From Bacillota bacterium (GTDB lineage Bacteria; Bacillota; Ch66; Ch109): 64,000 nt of DNA. The notes beneath the pieces were generated by a model. The model was not told the origin of the DNA and did not search any database. It saw only the letters and a list, made by a program, of their open reading frames with translations. Position numbers and translations under genes: made by a program. This document shows positions 36,074 through 44,808 of this stretch, one piece after another (the stretch's first letter is position 1; each line of letters begins with the position of its first letter). Location: assembly GCA_013178275.1 (NCBI GenBank), contig JABLWZ010000001.1, positions 124,001-188,000 of the forward strand. Reading direction: 5' to 3'.

Positions 36074-37222
36074 ATGGAATTGTCCGAGGTCGCACTTATC
36101 CGGTGTGAGTCATACGACTACCGGGAGGTAAAGTCAGCGGTGGAGAGAGGTCTGGAGCTGCTCGGAGGGGCCCAGCGCTATGTCCGGGCCGGGGAGAAGG
36201 TACTCCTCAAACCCAACCTGCTGGCCGCCGCCGCTCCGGAGGAGTGCGTCACCACCCACCCCTCGGTCTTCAGGGCAGTGGCCGAATCGCTGCAGAGCGT
36301 CGGCGCCTCCCTCACCTACGGCGACTCGCCCGCCATCGGCAGCCTGGAAAAAGTGGCCCGGCGCTCCGGGATACAGGACGCCGCCGAGGCCCTCGGCATA
36401 AAGCTGGCTGACTTCCAGCACGGCCGGGTCGTCAGCTTTCCCGGGGGGCTGCAGAACAAGCAGTTCACCATCGCCGAGGCGGTGCTCGCCAGCGATGGCC
36501 TGGTAAGCCTACCCAAGTTCAAGACCCACGGTCTCACCACACTCACCGGGGCGGTAAAAAACCAGTTTGGCTGCATCCCCGGCTTCATCAAGGGCGAGTT
36601 CCACGTGAAGCTGCAGGACGTTTCCCTCTTCTCCCGGATGCTGGTCGACCTGAACCGCTGCCTGAAGCCCCGGCTGTTCGTGGTCGACGCCATAACCGCC
36701 ATGGAGGGCAACGGCCCCCGCAACGGAAAGCCCAGGCAGATGAACGCGCTCCTGCTGTCGGCCGACCCGGTCGCCCTCGACGCGACCGCCAGCCGGCTGA
36801 TCGGTGTCGCCCCGGAGTCGATCCCTACCACCAGGGCCGGCCAGCAGATGGGTCTGGGGACCTTTAAACTGGAAGATATCCGCCTGCTGGGCGATGACCC
36901 TGACCGCCTCATGGTGTCCGGGTTCAACGTCGGCCGCAAAAACAGCATGATGGACTTCAAGAACCGGCGGATACGCCATATGCTGGTGCCGCGCCCTCAG
37001 ATCGACCCCGAACGGTGCGTGAAATGCGGGATCTGCGTCAATATGTGCCCGGTCAAGCCCGCGGTGGTGGACTGGAACGGCGAGGACCATTCACAGCCGC
37101 CGGTCTACGACTACGACCGCTGCATCAGGTGCTACTGCTGCCAGGAGGTCTGTCCCGAAAACGCCATCAGCCTGCACACCCCCTGGTTGGGCCGGGCGGC
37201 CGGCCGCTTCATCAAGGCCTAG
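36074..37222 (+). CDS. DUF362 protein with C-terminal 2x[4Fe-4S] ferredoxin domain
   Basis: The 382-residue protein has a DUF362 domain (about residues 5-290: GEKVLLKPNLL, CVTTHPSVFRAV, LPKFKTHGLTTLTGAVKNQFG) and then two ferredoxin motifs, CVKCGICVNMCPVKP and CIRCYCCQEVCPENAI. Proteins of this type are common in anaerobes and are thought to be iron-sulfur redox or maturation proteins; no reaction is settled. AAGGAG precedes the ATG. It probably forms an operon with the QueG-like gene. Its stop overlaps by 4 bp the 3' end of the convergent MBL-fold gene. Confidence 0.88.
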   Translation: MELSEVALIRCESYDYREVKSAVERGLELLGGAQRYVRAGEKVLLKPNLLAAAAPEECVTTHPSVFRAVAESLQSVGASLTYGDSPAIGSLEKVARRSGIQDAAEALGIKLADFQHGRVVSFPGGLQNKQFTIAEAVLASDGLVSLPKFKTHGLTTLTGAVKNQFGCIPGFIKGEFHVKLQDVSLFSRMLVDLNRCLKPRLFVVDAITAMEGNGPRNGKPRQMNALLLSADPVALDATASRLIGVAPESIPTTRAGQQMGLGTFKLEDIRLLGDDPDRLMVSGFNVGRKNSMMDFKNRRIRHMLVPRPQIDPERCVKCGICVNMCPVKPAVVDWNGEDHSQPPVYDYDRCIRCYCCQEVCPENAISLHTPWLGRAAGRFIKA

Positions 37223-37962
37223 ATTATCAAAGTCTTTCCGTCCTCAGCGTATTCACACTCGACCCGGTCCAATGAAGCCAGCATTTCCTCACTCATGTGG
37301 GTGAGGACGATTCTTTTTATCCCCATGCCCCGGGTACGGCGGATCAGGGTGCGGTAGTCCATGTGGAACCGAACCTGCTTTTCGAAAAAGTAGGACTCGG
37401 CCACGAAGAGGTCAGCCCCTCCAGCGGCGGCCACTAGCACCTCGTCCCACTCCGTATCGCCCGAGTAAGCTATCACCTTGCCCCCGCACGCCACCCTCAG
37501 CGCCAGGTGGGGGTCCCCCTCCCGGCTGGGGACCGAGAATGAGGCGACCGTTATCCCGTCGATACTCAGTTCCCTCCCCGGCGCCAGCTCCACCAGCCGC
37601 AGCAGGAACCTCAGCCGGTCTGTCGACGCCCCCGGGAAGCAGGCGTCCATTATCAGCGGCAGCCGTTCTTTCAGTCCCGGCGGCCCGGCGATGATCAGCT
37701 CAGCCTTCCTTTTTCGGTTCAGCTGCGCGTCGATGATGAAGTAGGGCACCCCTCCCAGGTGGTCGCCGTGAAGGTTGCTGGCCAGTATCAAGCCGATCCG
37801 CTCCGGGTCCTCTCCCGCCCGGTTCAGCCCGATCATCGAAGAGGCCCCGCAGTCGATCAGAAAACCCGGCTCCCCGCCCTTCACCAGCAGGCAGCACTGC
37901 AGCCGCCCTCCGCTCCCGAAGGCGTCCCCGCTGCCGATGAATTTCACCTCTACTGGACTCAC
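37219..37962 (-). CDS. Metallo-beta-lactamase-fold protein with altered metal motif (RNase Z-like)
   Basis: This 247-residue MBL-fold hydrolase is of the RNase Z/ElaC-like subgroup. The start is the GTG at 37962, with GGAGGT 7 bp upstream; the frame extends to 38043 without a ribosome site. The metal motif, usually HxHxDH, here reads SNLHGDHLGG, so the first histidine is replaced by Asn63. The Asp/His pair and later ligands (YSGDTEWDEV; LTHMSEEM) are kept. RNase Z proper would have HxHxDH, so tRNA maturation is unlikely. A generic phosphodiester or ester hydrolase with one altered metal site is a better description. Confidence 0.82.
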   Translation of the reverse strand: MSPVEVKFIGSGDAFGSGGRLQCCLLVKGGEPGFLIDCGASSMIGLNRAGEDPERIGLILASNLHGDHLGGVPYFIIDAQLNRKRKAELIIAGPPGLKERLPLIMDACFPGASTDRLRFLLRLVELAPGRELSIDGITVASFSVPSREGDPHLALRVACGGKVIAYSGDTEWDEVLVAAAGGADLFVAESYFFEKQVRFHMDYRTLIRRTRGMGIKRIVLTHMSEEMLASLDRVECEYAEDGKTLII

Positions 37963-38204
37963 CTCAAACACCTCCCAACCCAAATCCTCTGTACCGGTTG
38001 ATTTCCCCCACACTGAAAGCGTTTTTACTGATATCATATACATAAAGAGCCATTACGAAGCTTTATCAAATTTAATACTCTTATATCAAATTTTAAACTT
38101 TATCAATTTTGATACTCATTTCGATCCCGCTGTTAATATTTTAAAAAAATGAAAACCGCCCGGATTGTACTTTCTTGCCCAATAATTCTTCAAGAGGAAA
38201 GGCA

Positions 38205-38477
38205 ATGAACGAGAAAAAAGAAAAGCGGGCCTTCAAATACGACCGCTGCCTCTTGCTGACTACAAAAAAAGCCGTCCTGATACCGGCGGCCTGGCTGCTT
38301 TCCGTTATACTGCACAACGCGGTCTACGCCCTGACCGGGCGCTTCTGGTCACAGCCGCTCGAAGAACCCTTCTTCTTCATCCTGGCGGTCGTGGTCATAC
38401 CGCTGTACGCCCTGTTCTCCATCATCTACACCATAATCCGCAGATCGCTGACCAGACTGCCGTTCAAAAAGAGGTAA
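38205..38477 (+). CDS. Small two-helix membrane protein of unknown function
   Basis: From the ATG at 38205 (GAGGAAAGGCA upstream) this is 90 residues; the frame opens at 38175 without a ribosome site. It has a lysine-rich N-terminus, two hydrophobic segments (about residues 25-45 and 55-75) and a basic tail RRSLTRLPFKKR. No family is recognised. An AT-rich 240-bp intergenic region lies upstream. It converges on the TetR gene. Confidence 0.6.
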   Translation: MNEKKEKRAFKYDRCLLLTTKKAVLIPAAWLLSVILHNAVYALTGRFWSQPLEEPFFFILAVVVIPLYALFSIIYTIIRRSLTRLPFKKR

Positions 38478-38520
38478 TCCACAGCCCTTTTTACCGTCTG
38501 GAAAAGCCGATCCTTTAAAA

Positions 38521-39087
38521 CTATCTGACCCGGATCCCGTCTAAAAATATCTCCCGCAGGGTGTCCAGGACCTCTTCCACGGTAAAACCGTGCTTTATCA
38601 TCACGTCAGGGCGGAGGGCGTAGTTGATCACGCTCACGTAAAACACCACCGCCATCCGGGGGTTGATCTTCTTGACCAGCCTCTTCTCCTGAGCGTCCCT
38701 GATCAGGGACTCCATCAGCATGGTCCGTTCTATCCTCAGGGACTCCAGATTTTCCCACAGGTCCGGGGCGTACTTCTGGATGTCCAGCAGGAACTGGGGG
38801 TTGATCTGGCTCCTCATCTCCTTGACCGCGTTGATTATCCCGATGACCTTTTCGATCGGGTCGATATCCTCTCCCTTGATATCCTCTATCCGCTTCATCA
38901 CCTTTTTCGAGTGCTCACCGATGATCGCCGCCGCTATTCCCTCTTTCCCCTCGAAGCAGCCGTAGATGGTTTTCTTGCTTATCCCCAGGGAATAGGCGAT
39001 ATCGTCCAGGGTGACCGAGCGGTAGCCGCGCTGATTGAAAAGCTCGCTGGCGGTCTGGATGATCCTCTGTCTGGCCTTATCCTCCAA
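38521..39087 (-). CDS. TetR-family transcriptional regulator
   Basis: This 188-residue regulator has an N-terminal TetR helix-turn-helix (RQRIIQTASELFNQRGYRSV, then LDDIAYSLGISKKTIYGCF) and a helical ligand-binding domain. It is the last gene of the efflux operon, 20 bp after the emrB-like pump, so it is probably a local repressor. The inverted repeat at 42575-42602 in front of the first gene is its likely operator, giving autoregulation of pump and regulator together. Its ligand is unknown. Confidence 0.88.
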   Translation of the reverse strand: MEDKARQRIIQTASELFNQRGYRSVTLDDIAYSLGISKKTIYGCFEGKEGIAAAIIGEHSKKVMKRIEDIKGEDIDPIEKVIGIINAVKEMRSQINPQFLLDIQKYAPDLWENLESLRIERTMLMESLIRDAQEKRLVKKINPRMAVVFYVSVINYALRPDVMIKHGFTVEEVLDTLREIFLDGIRVR

Positions 39088-39107
39088 GTCGCTTCACCCC
39101 TTCCCGT

Positions 39108-40718
39108 CTATTCCGCGTGAACCGGCGGCGGGCCGCCGGCGTTATTCCCGTTTGGCATCATTCCGGCGAATACCTCGTACTGCTTTTTGGTCTCGTCCTG
39201 TACCGTCTTCTTGGAAAAGAAGAAGCTCAGGGGGATGATGGTTATCGCGATCAAGGTGGAAATCACCATCGCGTCGTTGATGCCCGCTATCAGAGACTCC
39301 CGCGAGATCACCATGCCCAGCGCCGCCTTGGCCCCCTGGGCGGCAGTCGCCGGGGAGGTCCCGTACGCGACCATCGCCGCCTTGATCTTGCTGATGGCGC
39401 TCAGGGACGCGGGAGAGGACCAGGTTACGGTTTCCTTCATCCAGGCCATCTGGAACACCTGCCGGTGCAGGAACATGTAGGTGACGAAGGCTATCCCCAT
39501 CGAGGCCGATATCTGCCGCACCAGGTTGTTCAAGGAAGAGGCGCGGGCGGCCAAAAATCGGGGTATCGTGTTCATCCCGGCGGTGCCGACCGGCATCATC
39601 GCCAGGCCGAGACCCACGGCCCTTTTTACCAGTATCCACTCGATGTCTGAGATGCTCATGCTGTAAGAAAGGTAGTGCAGCTCGTAGGTGTAATAAGCGG
39701 CGATGGAAAAACCGATCAGGCAGAGCGGCATCGCCCCCACCTTGTCGAAGAGGCGGCCGCTGATGGGCATCATCACCGCGGTGGTCAGGGCCATGGGCAT
39801 TATCGCGAACCCCGACTGCATGGGGGTCAGCCCCCTTATACTCTGCAGGAACATCGGGATCAGGAAGATGATGCCGAACATGCTGATCGAAGCCAGCGCA
39901 GTCGCCACCAGGCTCAGGGTGAAGGTCCGGTTCTTCAGCAGCCGGAGGTCGATCAGCGGTTCCGGGGTGTTCAGCTCCCAGATCACGAACAGGACAAAGG
40001 TGAATACCGAGATGATGATCAGGTTTACTATGTAGAGCGAGGTCCAGCCCTCATCCTGTCCCTGGCTCAGGGCCAGCAGGACGGTGAAGCAGGCAATCGC
40101 CACCAGTATCGACCCGAAGATGTCGGGCTTCAGGTCGGTGCGGCGGGGTGTCTCGGTAAGCAGCACCCCGGACATGAAAACAGCGAACAGGCCGATGGGT
40201 ATGTTGATCGTAAAGATCCAGGGCCAACCGAAGTTGTCCACCAGGTAACCCCCCAGGGTCGGCCCGATCGCCGGGGCCACCATCGCGGATATGCCCCACA
40301 CCCCCATGGCCATCCCCATCTTCTCCCGCGGCACCAGGTTGAACATCATCGCCATGCTGATCGGGATCACCATCCCTCCCCCGAGCGCCTGCAGCACCCG
40401 GGCGAAAATCAGCGAGTTATTGCTCCAGGCTAAGGCGCAGAGGCCCGAACCGACGGTAAAGACGATCAGTGAGGCTATGTAAAGCCGCTTCCCTCCATAC
40501 CGGTCGCTCAGGTAGCCCGTCATCGGGACCACCACGCCCGAGGTCAGCAGGTAGGCGGTCATCACCCACTGGATGTCATCGGCGCTGACCCCGAAGATGG
40601 ACATCAGCTTGGGGAGAGCCACGTTGACGATGCTGGAGTCCAGGATCGACATGAAGCTGCCCAGGATGAGTATCATCAACGCCGGCCATGGGATATCGTG
40701 GCTGACTTCATCTATCAT
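39108..40718 (-). CDS. EmrB/QacA-family (DHA2) multidrug MFS transporter
   Basis: The 536-residue, 14-helix transporter has DHA2 features: MSILDSSIVNVALPKL in helix 1 with the family Asp, DRYGGKRLYIASLIVFTVGS in the loop 2-3 motif, RVLQALGGGMVIPISMAMM, and the motif-C region GPTLGGYLVDNFGWPWIFTI. It exports hydrophobic drugs or toxic metabolites with proton exchange. It is cotranscribed with two membrane-fusion proteins and TetR. EmrB normally works with EmrA, whose shortened homologue is immediately upstream. Confidence 0.92.
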   Translation of the reverse strand: MIDEVSHDIPWPALMILILGSFMSILDSSIVNVALPKLMSIFGVSADDIQWVMTAYLLTSGVVVPMTGYLSDRYGGKRLYIASLIVFTVGSGLCALAWSNNSLIFARVLQALGGGMVIPISMAMMFNLVPREKMGMAMGVWGISAMVAPAIGPTLGGYLVDNFGWPWIFTINIPIGLFAVFMSGVLLTETPRRTDLKPDIFGSILVAIACFTVLLALSQGQDEGWTSLYIVNLIIISVFTFVLFVIWELNTPEPLIDLRLLKNRTFTLSLVATALASISMFGIIFLIPMFLQSIRGLTPMQSGFAIMPMALTTAVMMPISGRLFDKVGAMPLCLIGFSIAAYYTYELHYLSYSMSISDIEWILVKRAVGLGLAMMPVGTAGMNTIPRFLAARASSLNNLVRQISASMGIAFVTYMFLHRQVFQMAWMKETVTWSSPASLSAISKIKAAMVAYGTSPATAAQGAKAALGMVISRESLIAGINDAMVISTLIAITIIPLSFFFSKKTVQDETKKQYEVFAGMMPNGNNAGGPPPVHAE

Positions 40719-40727
40719 ATCTCGTAC

Positions 40728-41393
40728 CTACCTGACGTGTATTTTGACCGTCGAGTTCATCCCCGGCATCAGGCGGCACCCCTTGGCGTCGTTGATGCTG
40801 ATCTTCACCGACACCCGCTGCACCACCTTGGTGAAGTTGCCCCCGGTGTTCTGGGAAGACAGCAGTGAGAAGGTGGATACCGTGGCGTTTACGACCGAGG
40901 ACACCTGGCCGGTGAATTTCACCCTCGGGAAGGCGTCGACGGTGAAGTCCACGGGCTGGCCGGGCCTTATCTTGCTGACCTCGGTCTCCTCCACGTCAGC
41001 GGTTATATACACATTGCCCAGGTCCGTCACCATCACGATGGGCTGGCCGGGCGTCCCCACCTCGCCCACGTTACCGATCTTCTTTATGACCGTTCCATTG
41101 ATCGGTGACTTTATAACCGCCATATCGAGGTTCACCCCCTGGGACAGGCTGTAATCGACCTGCCTCGCGATCAGGGCCCCCTCCTTCACGGTATCCCCCT
41201 CGGCCACGTAGATTTCCGATATCCTGCCGGTTATCTGGGGACTGACATTTACGATCGTCCCGTCGACCCGGGCATCGTCGGTCCTGACGTAGTAGGTCCC
41301 CATGTACCAGTAGTACCCGGTGACCCCGCAGAGGGTAAGGACCATGGCCACCGCCACCGCTATCATCATCAGCTTCTTTTTATCCATCCCCAT
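40728..41393 (-). CDS. EmrA-like membrane-fusion protein, short form
   Basis: At 221 residues this HlyD/EmrA-type adaptor is far shorter than EmrA (~390). It keeps the N-terminal membrane anchor, the start of the lipoyl domain (YYVRTDDARVDGTIVNVSPQ, ITGRISEIYVAEGDTVKEG), the second lipoyl half (VIKSPINGTVIKKIGNVGE) and the beta-barrel region. The long coiled-coil hairpin between the lipoyl halves is reduced to a short linker (about residues 80-92). That hairpin reaches the outer-membrane channel in Gram-negatives. It sits 9 bp before emrB. Adaptor function in a cell without a TolC-type partner is inferred. Confidence 0.88.
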   Translation of the reverse strand: MGMDKKKLMMIAVAVAMVLTLCGVTGYYWYMGTYYVRTDDARVDGTIVNVSPQITGRISEIYVAEGDTVKEGALIARQVDYSLSQGVNLDMAVIKSPINGTVIKKIGNVGEVGTPGQPIVMVTDLGNVYITADVEETEVSKIRPGQPVDFTVDAFPRVKFTGQVSSVVNATVSTFSLLSSQNTGGNFTKVVQRVSVKISINDAKGCRLMPGMNSTVKIHVR

Positions 41394-41420
41394 ACTCTCC
41401 TTTATCCGGATAGTGAATCC

Positions 41421-42542
41421 TTACTGCTGGCTCACGCTCGACCCTTCCTTCAAGGTATCCGCCCCGGTCGCGACGACTTCCTGCCCCTCGGTCAGGCCGT
41501 TCCTGATGACCGCCTTGACCGGGTCGACCAGGCCGAGAACGACCTCCTGTTTGTGGGCCGTCGCACCGTTCACCACCCAGACGAAATCCTTTCCGTCCTC
41601 GCTAAACACCGCTGTCTTGGGTACCGTCATCTCCATCTGGTTCACTCCGACCCCCAGCTTCACCTCGCAGAACATCCCCGGCTTCAGGTGGTGGTCAGGG
41701 TTCTCCAGCAGTATCTTCACCTGGTATCCCTTGGTGGTGGAGCTTATGGCCTGTGCAATGTTGGTGATAGTCCCCGCGATAGGCTGGTCGGCTACCGCCG
41801 CCACCATCACCGGCACCTGGCTCCCCTCCTGGAGCTTGTTGATGACCTCTTCACCCACCGTCACCACGGCGTAGACCTTATCCAGGTTCGCCACCGATAC
41901 GATCACCGCGCTGGTGCTCGCCAGCTCCCCCGGGTTTATGGAGCGGGCCGTCACCACCCCGTCGATCGGTGAGGTTATGATGCTGTTGGCGTAATTGGCC
42001 TGTGCCAGCTGAAGCGCCGCGCCGGCCTGCCTCACCTGCGCCTCCGTCAGGTTCAGGGCGTTCTCCTCGGCCTTTTTGAACGGCTGGTCGTACCGGCTGT
42101 CAAAATCGGCCGGGGAGATGATCTTCTGCTCAAACAGCTCCTTCCCCCGCGCGTAGCTGCTTTTCTGGATCTCGTAGTCGATCAGGGCCGATTCCCGGCT
42201 GGACCGCGCCACCGCCAGGGTCGCCTGCGCCTGAGCCACGCTGGCCGCCAGCTCGTTCGCCTCCAGGGTCACCATCACGTCCCCTTCTCTCACCTGGCTG
42301 CCCACGTCCACCGATACCGAGCCCACCTTCCCGGCCACCTTGGAGACCACGTTGGCGGACGCCTGAGCTTCCAGCTTCCCGTTGTAGGAGGCGCCGCCGT
42401 CCCGGCTCACCATGGCCGCCTTCACGGTGGTCACCGCGAGGCCGTTGCCGGTCTTCTGGTTGCTGATTACGAACGCGAAGACGCCGGCGATCAGGATCAC
42501 CGCGACCGCTCCCCCGATTATGTACTTCAGTTTCGCTTTCAT
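41421..42542 (-). CDS. RND-type periplasmic adaptor (membrane-fusion protein)
   Basis: This 373-residue MFP has an N-terminal membrane helix, a lipoyl half (GKVGSVSVDVGSQVREGDVM), an alpha-helical hairpin with coiled-coil character (about residues 95-190), the second lipoyl half (IITSPIDGVVTARSINPGEL) and beta-barrel/membrane-proximal domains. It is first in the efflux operon, directly behind the promoter/operator at 42575-42644. An operon with two adaptors for one MFS pump and no RND or ABC partner is unusual. Confidence 0.9.
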   Translation of the reverse strand: MKAKLKYIIGGAVAVILIAGVFAFVISNQKTGNGLAVTTVKAAMVSRDGGASYNGKLEAQASANVVSKVAGKVGSVSVDVGSQVREGDVMVTLEANELAASVAQAQATLAVARSSRESALIDYEIQKSSYARGKELFEQKIISPADFDSRYDQPFKKAEENALNLTEAQVRQAGAALQLAQANYANSIITSPIDGVVTARSINPGELASTSAVIVSVANLDKVYAVVTVGEEVINKLQEGSQVPVMVAAVADQPIAGTITNIAQAISSTTKGYQVKILLENPDHHLKPGMFCEVKLGVGVNQMEMTVPKTAVFSEDGKDFVWVVNGATAHKQEVVLGLVDPVKAVIRNGLTEGQEVVATGADTLKEGSSVSQQ

Positions 42543-42574
42543 GGAATTCAGTCCCTGCCTCTCCTAAGTACTAC

Positions 42575-42644
42575 GGAAACTCATTTAATTTCTGGAGTTT
42601 CCATACTATATAGAATTATACTTTTCTCGCACAGCTGTTATCAA
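42575..42644 (-). promoter_or_regulatory. Promoter and TetR-type operator of the efflux operon
   Basis: On the minus strand TTGATA (42639-42644), 18 bp and TATAAT (42615-42620) form the promoter. Just downstream of its start point lies the inverted repeat GGAAACTC (42575-42582) with GAGTTTCC (42595-42602), which has 12-bp spacing and a size suited to a TetR dimer. Confidence 0.7.
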
Positions 42645-42651
42645 TAGTTGA

Positions 42652-42809
42652 CGAAGAAAAACTTGGCTATCGCCAAGTCCTCGACGAAGGCGAGAGCCTT
42701 AGCTACGAAGAAAACTGGGTTCCTGCCGAAGGCAGGAACCTTAGTTGCACTTGCTTCGGAGTGCACTTGCTTGCATCAGAAAGTTCCCTTATATACTTTC
42801 TGATAGCGT
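42652..42809 (-). repeat. MITE-like repeat, copy B (long form)
   Basis: This 158-nt element is the inverted, longer version of 12533-12632. Its outer 46 nt and ~43 nt are identical to that copy. The extra middle holds another hairpin, GGTTCCTGCC with GGCAGGAACC, and a duplicated CAAGTGCA. A diverged partial copy follows the next gene (43825-43852, AGAAAAACTCGGCTATCGCC). Both full copies abut a run of T on the same side. Non-coding. Confidence 0.82.
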
Positions 42810-42885
42810 GAAAAAAATACATTATCCGGTACATCTTCTGGAAATTTCGGTAATATTAGAGTAAAACCGTGCAGGAGGAGCAGCT

Positions 42886-43824
42886 GTGGATAACCTCAGG
42901 GTAGGGAACATAGAGGTGATAATCGGGGAAAAGGGCGGACGCTTTCCCTTCGGCAACACCCTCTTCATCGACGACCAGGTGAAGGTGGTGGTCGACCCGG
43001 GTGCGGGTCTGCAGAAACTCGCCGGGTTGAAACAGCGGTCCCGGGTGGACCTGGTTCTGAACACCCACTACCACCTGGACCACATAGCCTTCAACTACCT
43101 TTTCGACCGCTCCGACATCTACGCCAGCGAGCTGGAGAGCGGCTGCTACCGGAGGCTGGAGGAGATCGCTCTGCGATACGGGTTCGACGAGGTGTACGGC
43201 AGTGGGTGGATACCCCGGTGGATCGCCCGTATATCGGACCCCGGCACCCCGGCCAGCCCCTACAGCCTGCAGAACCGTCACGAATGGGTCCTCTCCACCG
43301 CCCGCCTGGACGGGGTCATCCGCTGGGGTGAGGAATTAAGCTTCGGTTCCACCGAAATGGAGGTGGTGGGTGCGCCGGGCCATACCGCCGGCTTCTGCTG
43401 CCTCTACTTCCCCCATGAGCGGGCGGTCTACACCGGGGACATCGACCTGACCGATTTCGGGCCCTGGTATGTAAAGGACGGCGACATCGACGACTTCATC
43501 GCCAGCGCGCGTAAGATCGCCGATCTCCCAGCCTCCACCTTCATCACCGGCCACGAGTTGGGGGTGCTATCCCGAGAAGAGTTCCTGCCCCGGCTGGAGC
43601 GCTACCTGCGGGTGATCGACGAGCGCGACCGCCGGATACTGGAGGTTCTCGACCAGCCCGCGCGTTTGGAGGAGGTCGTCGACCGGGGACTGATCTACCC
43701 CCGAAGGTACCATATCGACGATTGGATAAGAGCCTTCGAGGTGATCATGACCAAAAAGCATCTGGCCCGGCTGCAGGAGAAAAAGCTGGTGGGCTGTGAC
43801 CAGGGTTATTATGTAGCCCTCTGA
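42886..43824 (+). CDS. Metallo-beta-lactamase-fold hydrolase
   Basis: This 312-residue MBL-fold enzyme starts at a GTG (42886) behind GCAGGAGGAGCAG. The metal motif THYHLDH is intact. GAPGHTAGFCCLYF, VYTGDIDLTDFGPWY and ITGHELG supply the later ligands, as in the glyoxalase II-like group. A ~90-residue C-terminal extension with EEVVDRGLIYPRRY and helices follows, resembling the winged-helix-like tail of several MBL hydrolases. Substrate unknown (thioester or lactone hydrolysis is typical). It stands alone between repeat elements. Confidence 0.88.
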   Translation: MDNLRVGNIEVIIGEKGGRFPFGNTLFIDDQVKVVVDPGAGLQKLAGLKQRSRVDLVLNTHYHLDHIAFNYLFDRSDIYASELESGCYRRLEEIALRYGFDEVYGSGWIPRWIARISDPGTPASPYSLQNRHEWVLSTARLDGVIRWGEELSFGSTEMEVVGAPGHTAGFCCLYFPHERAVYTGDIDLTDFGPWYVKDGDIDDFIASARKIADLPASTFITGHELGVLSREEFLPRLERYLRVIDERDRRILEVLDQPARLEEVVDRGLIYPRRYHIDDWIRAFEVIMTKKHLARLQEKKLVGCDQGYYVAL

Positions 43825-43961
43825 TAAAGAAAAACTCGGCTATCGCCAACTCCAAAGGTATAGACAAATTAAAAAAGTGCTATTTAAACACGGCGGCGCA
43901 TGTTAAATTTCAAACCGCTCTTGGCTTCACATGTAATCCCCCGCGAAATCAGGTACTTCGA

Positions 43962-44063
43962 ATGAGCAGCAGGCAGCACAGATCGAGAGGTAAGGCGACA
44001 GAGAACCGCTAGGGCGAGGCCCAGCCATAGCCATAGATTGAATACGGTCTTGATTTTATCGCA
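43962..44063 (+). repeat. ~100-nt dispersed repeat, copy 2
   Basis: This is the counterpart of 27352-27451, same orientation, with AGGGCGAGGCCC and GATTGAAT.CG..CTTGA blocks shared. It lies in the 300-bp gap between the MBL-fold gene and the convergent HAD gene; nothing else in that gap is recognisable apart from the partial MITE copy at 43825. Confidence 0.6.
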
Positions 44064-44124
44064 TGATCTTAATGCTCAGCAACTATTCGGAAGTTGAGTA
44101 TTATTTTTATCGATACCCTGGGAA

Positions 44125-44799
44125 TTATTGTGAACTCTCCTTGATAACCCTCCACCCCCTGCTGCTGGCGTGGTTCAGCAGCATCGGGTCCGGGTTCACC
44201 GCCGCGGGTTCCCCCACCGCCTCCAGGACCGGAAGGTCGCTGAAGCTGTCGGCGTAAGAACGGCTGGCGCTCCAGTCCACCGTTTCCCCCGCGAACCGGT
44301 CCTTCAGCAGCGCCAGCTTGACCCTCCCGTCGATAAACGGGACCGGCCGCCGGTGGTCGACAGCCCCTTCCCGGAAAGGCATTTCCGCCCCGATCACCGT
44401 GTCCATTCCCAGGTCCCCGCCGATTATCCTCAGCAGGCCGGCGTAGGCCCCGGAGAGCAGCACGGTGTGAAACCCCTCATCCTTGGCCTTCCTTATCTCC
44501 TCCAGCATCCGGGGTACGAAATGGGGCTTCATCATCGGCCAGGCCTGGTTGAAGAAGGCGTCGCACTCCTCCGCCGACATTCCCCTATACATCACGTGGT
44601 AGTAGGCCAGGGCCTTTTCCTTCATCCGCTCGCGGGATATCAGGCGGGTTTTATACAGCACGAAGAACGGCATCACCTTGACGTAGGCCGCAAGGTATCT
44701 CCGGCGGGACCGCCCCTGCCGCTTCCACTCCCTTCCCAGGCAGGGCAGGGTGTCTATCGTGATAAGGGTTCCGTCATAGTCGAAGATGGCCAGTTTCAC
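44125..44799 (-). CDS. HAD-superfamily hydrolase, subfamily IB (phosphoserine-phosphatase-like)
   Basis: The 224-residue phosphatase starts with motif I FDYDGTLI (nucleophile and acid Asp). It has motif II in TVLLSGAYAGL and motif IV in SYADSFSDLPVLEAVGEP, followed by VNPD, the pattern of HAD-IB enzymes. The helical cap between motifs I and II is of type C1. Substrate is not evident; serine phosphate or a phospholipid-related phosphate are common for relatives. It ends the operon 47219-44125 and follows the DedA gene by 9 bp. Confidence 0.88.
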   Translation of the reverse strand: MKLAIFDYDGTLITIDTLPCLGREWKRQGRSRRRYLAAYVKVMPFFVLYKTRLISRERMKEKALAYYHVMYRGMSAEECDAFFNQAWPMMKPHFVPRMLEEIRKAKDEGFHTVLLSGAYAGLLRIIGGDLGMDTVIGAEMPFREGAVDHRRPVPFIDGRVKLALLKDRFAGETVDWSASRSYADSFSDLPVLEAVGEPAAVNPDPMLLNHASSRGWRVIKESSQ

Positions 44800-44808
44800 A
44801 GCAGCCTC

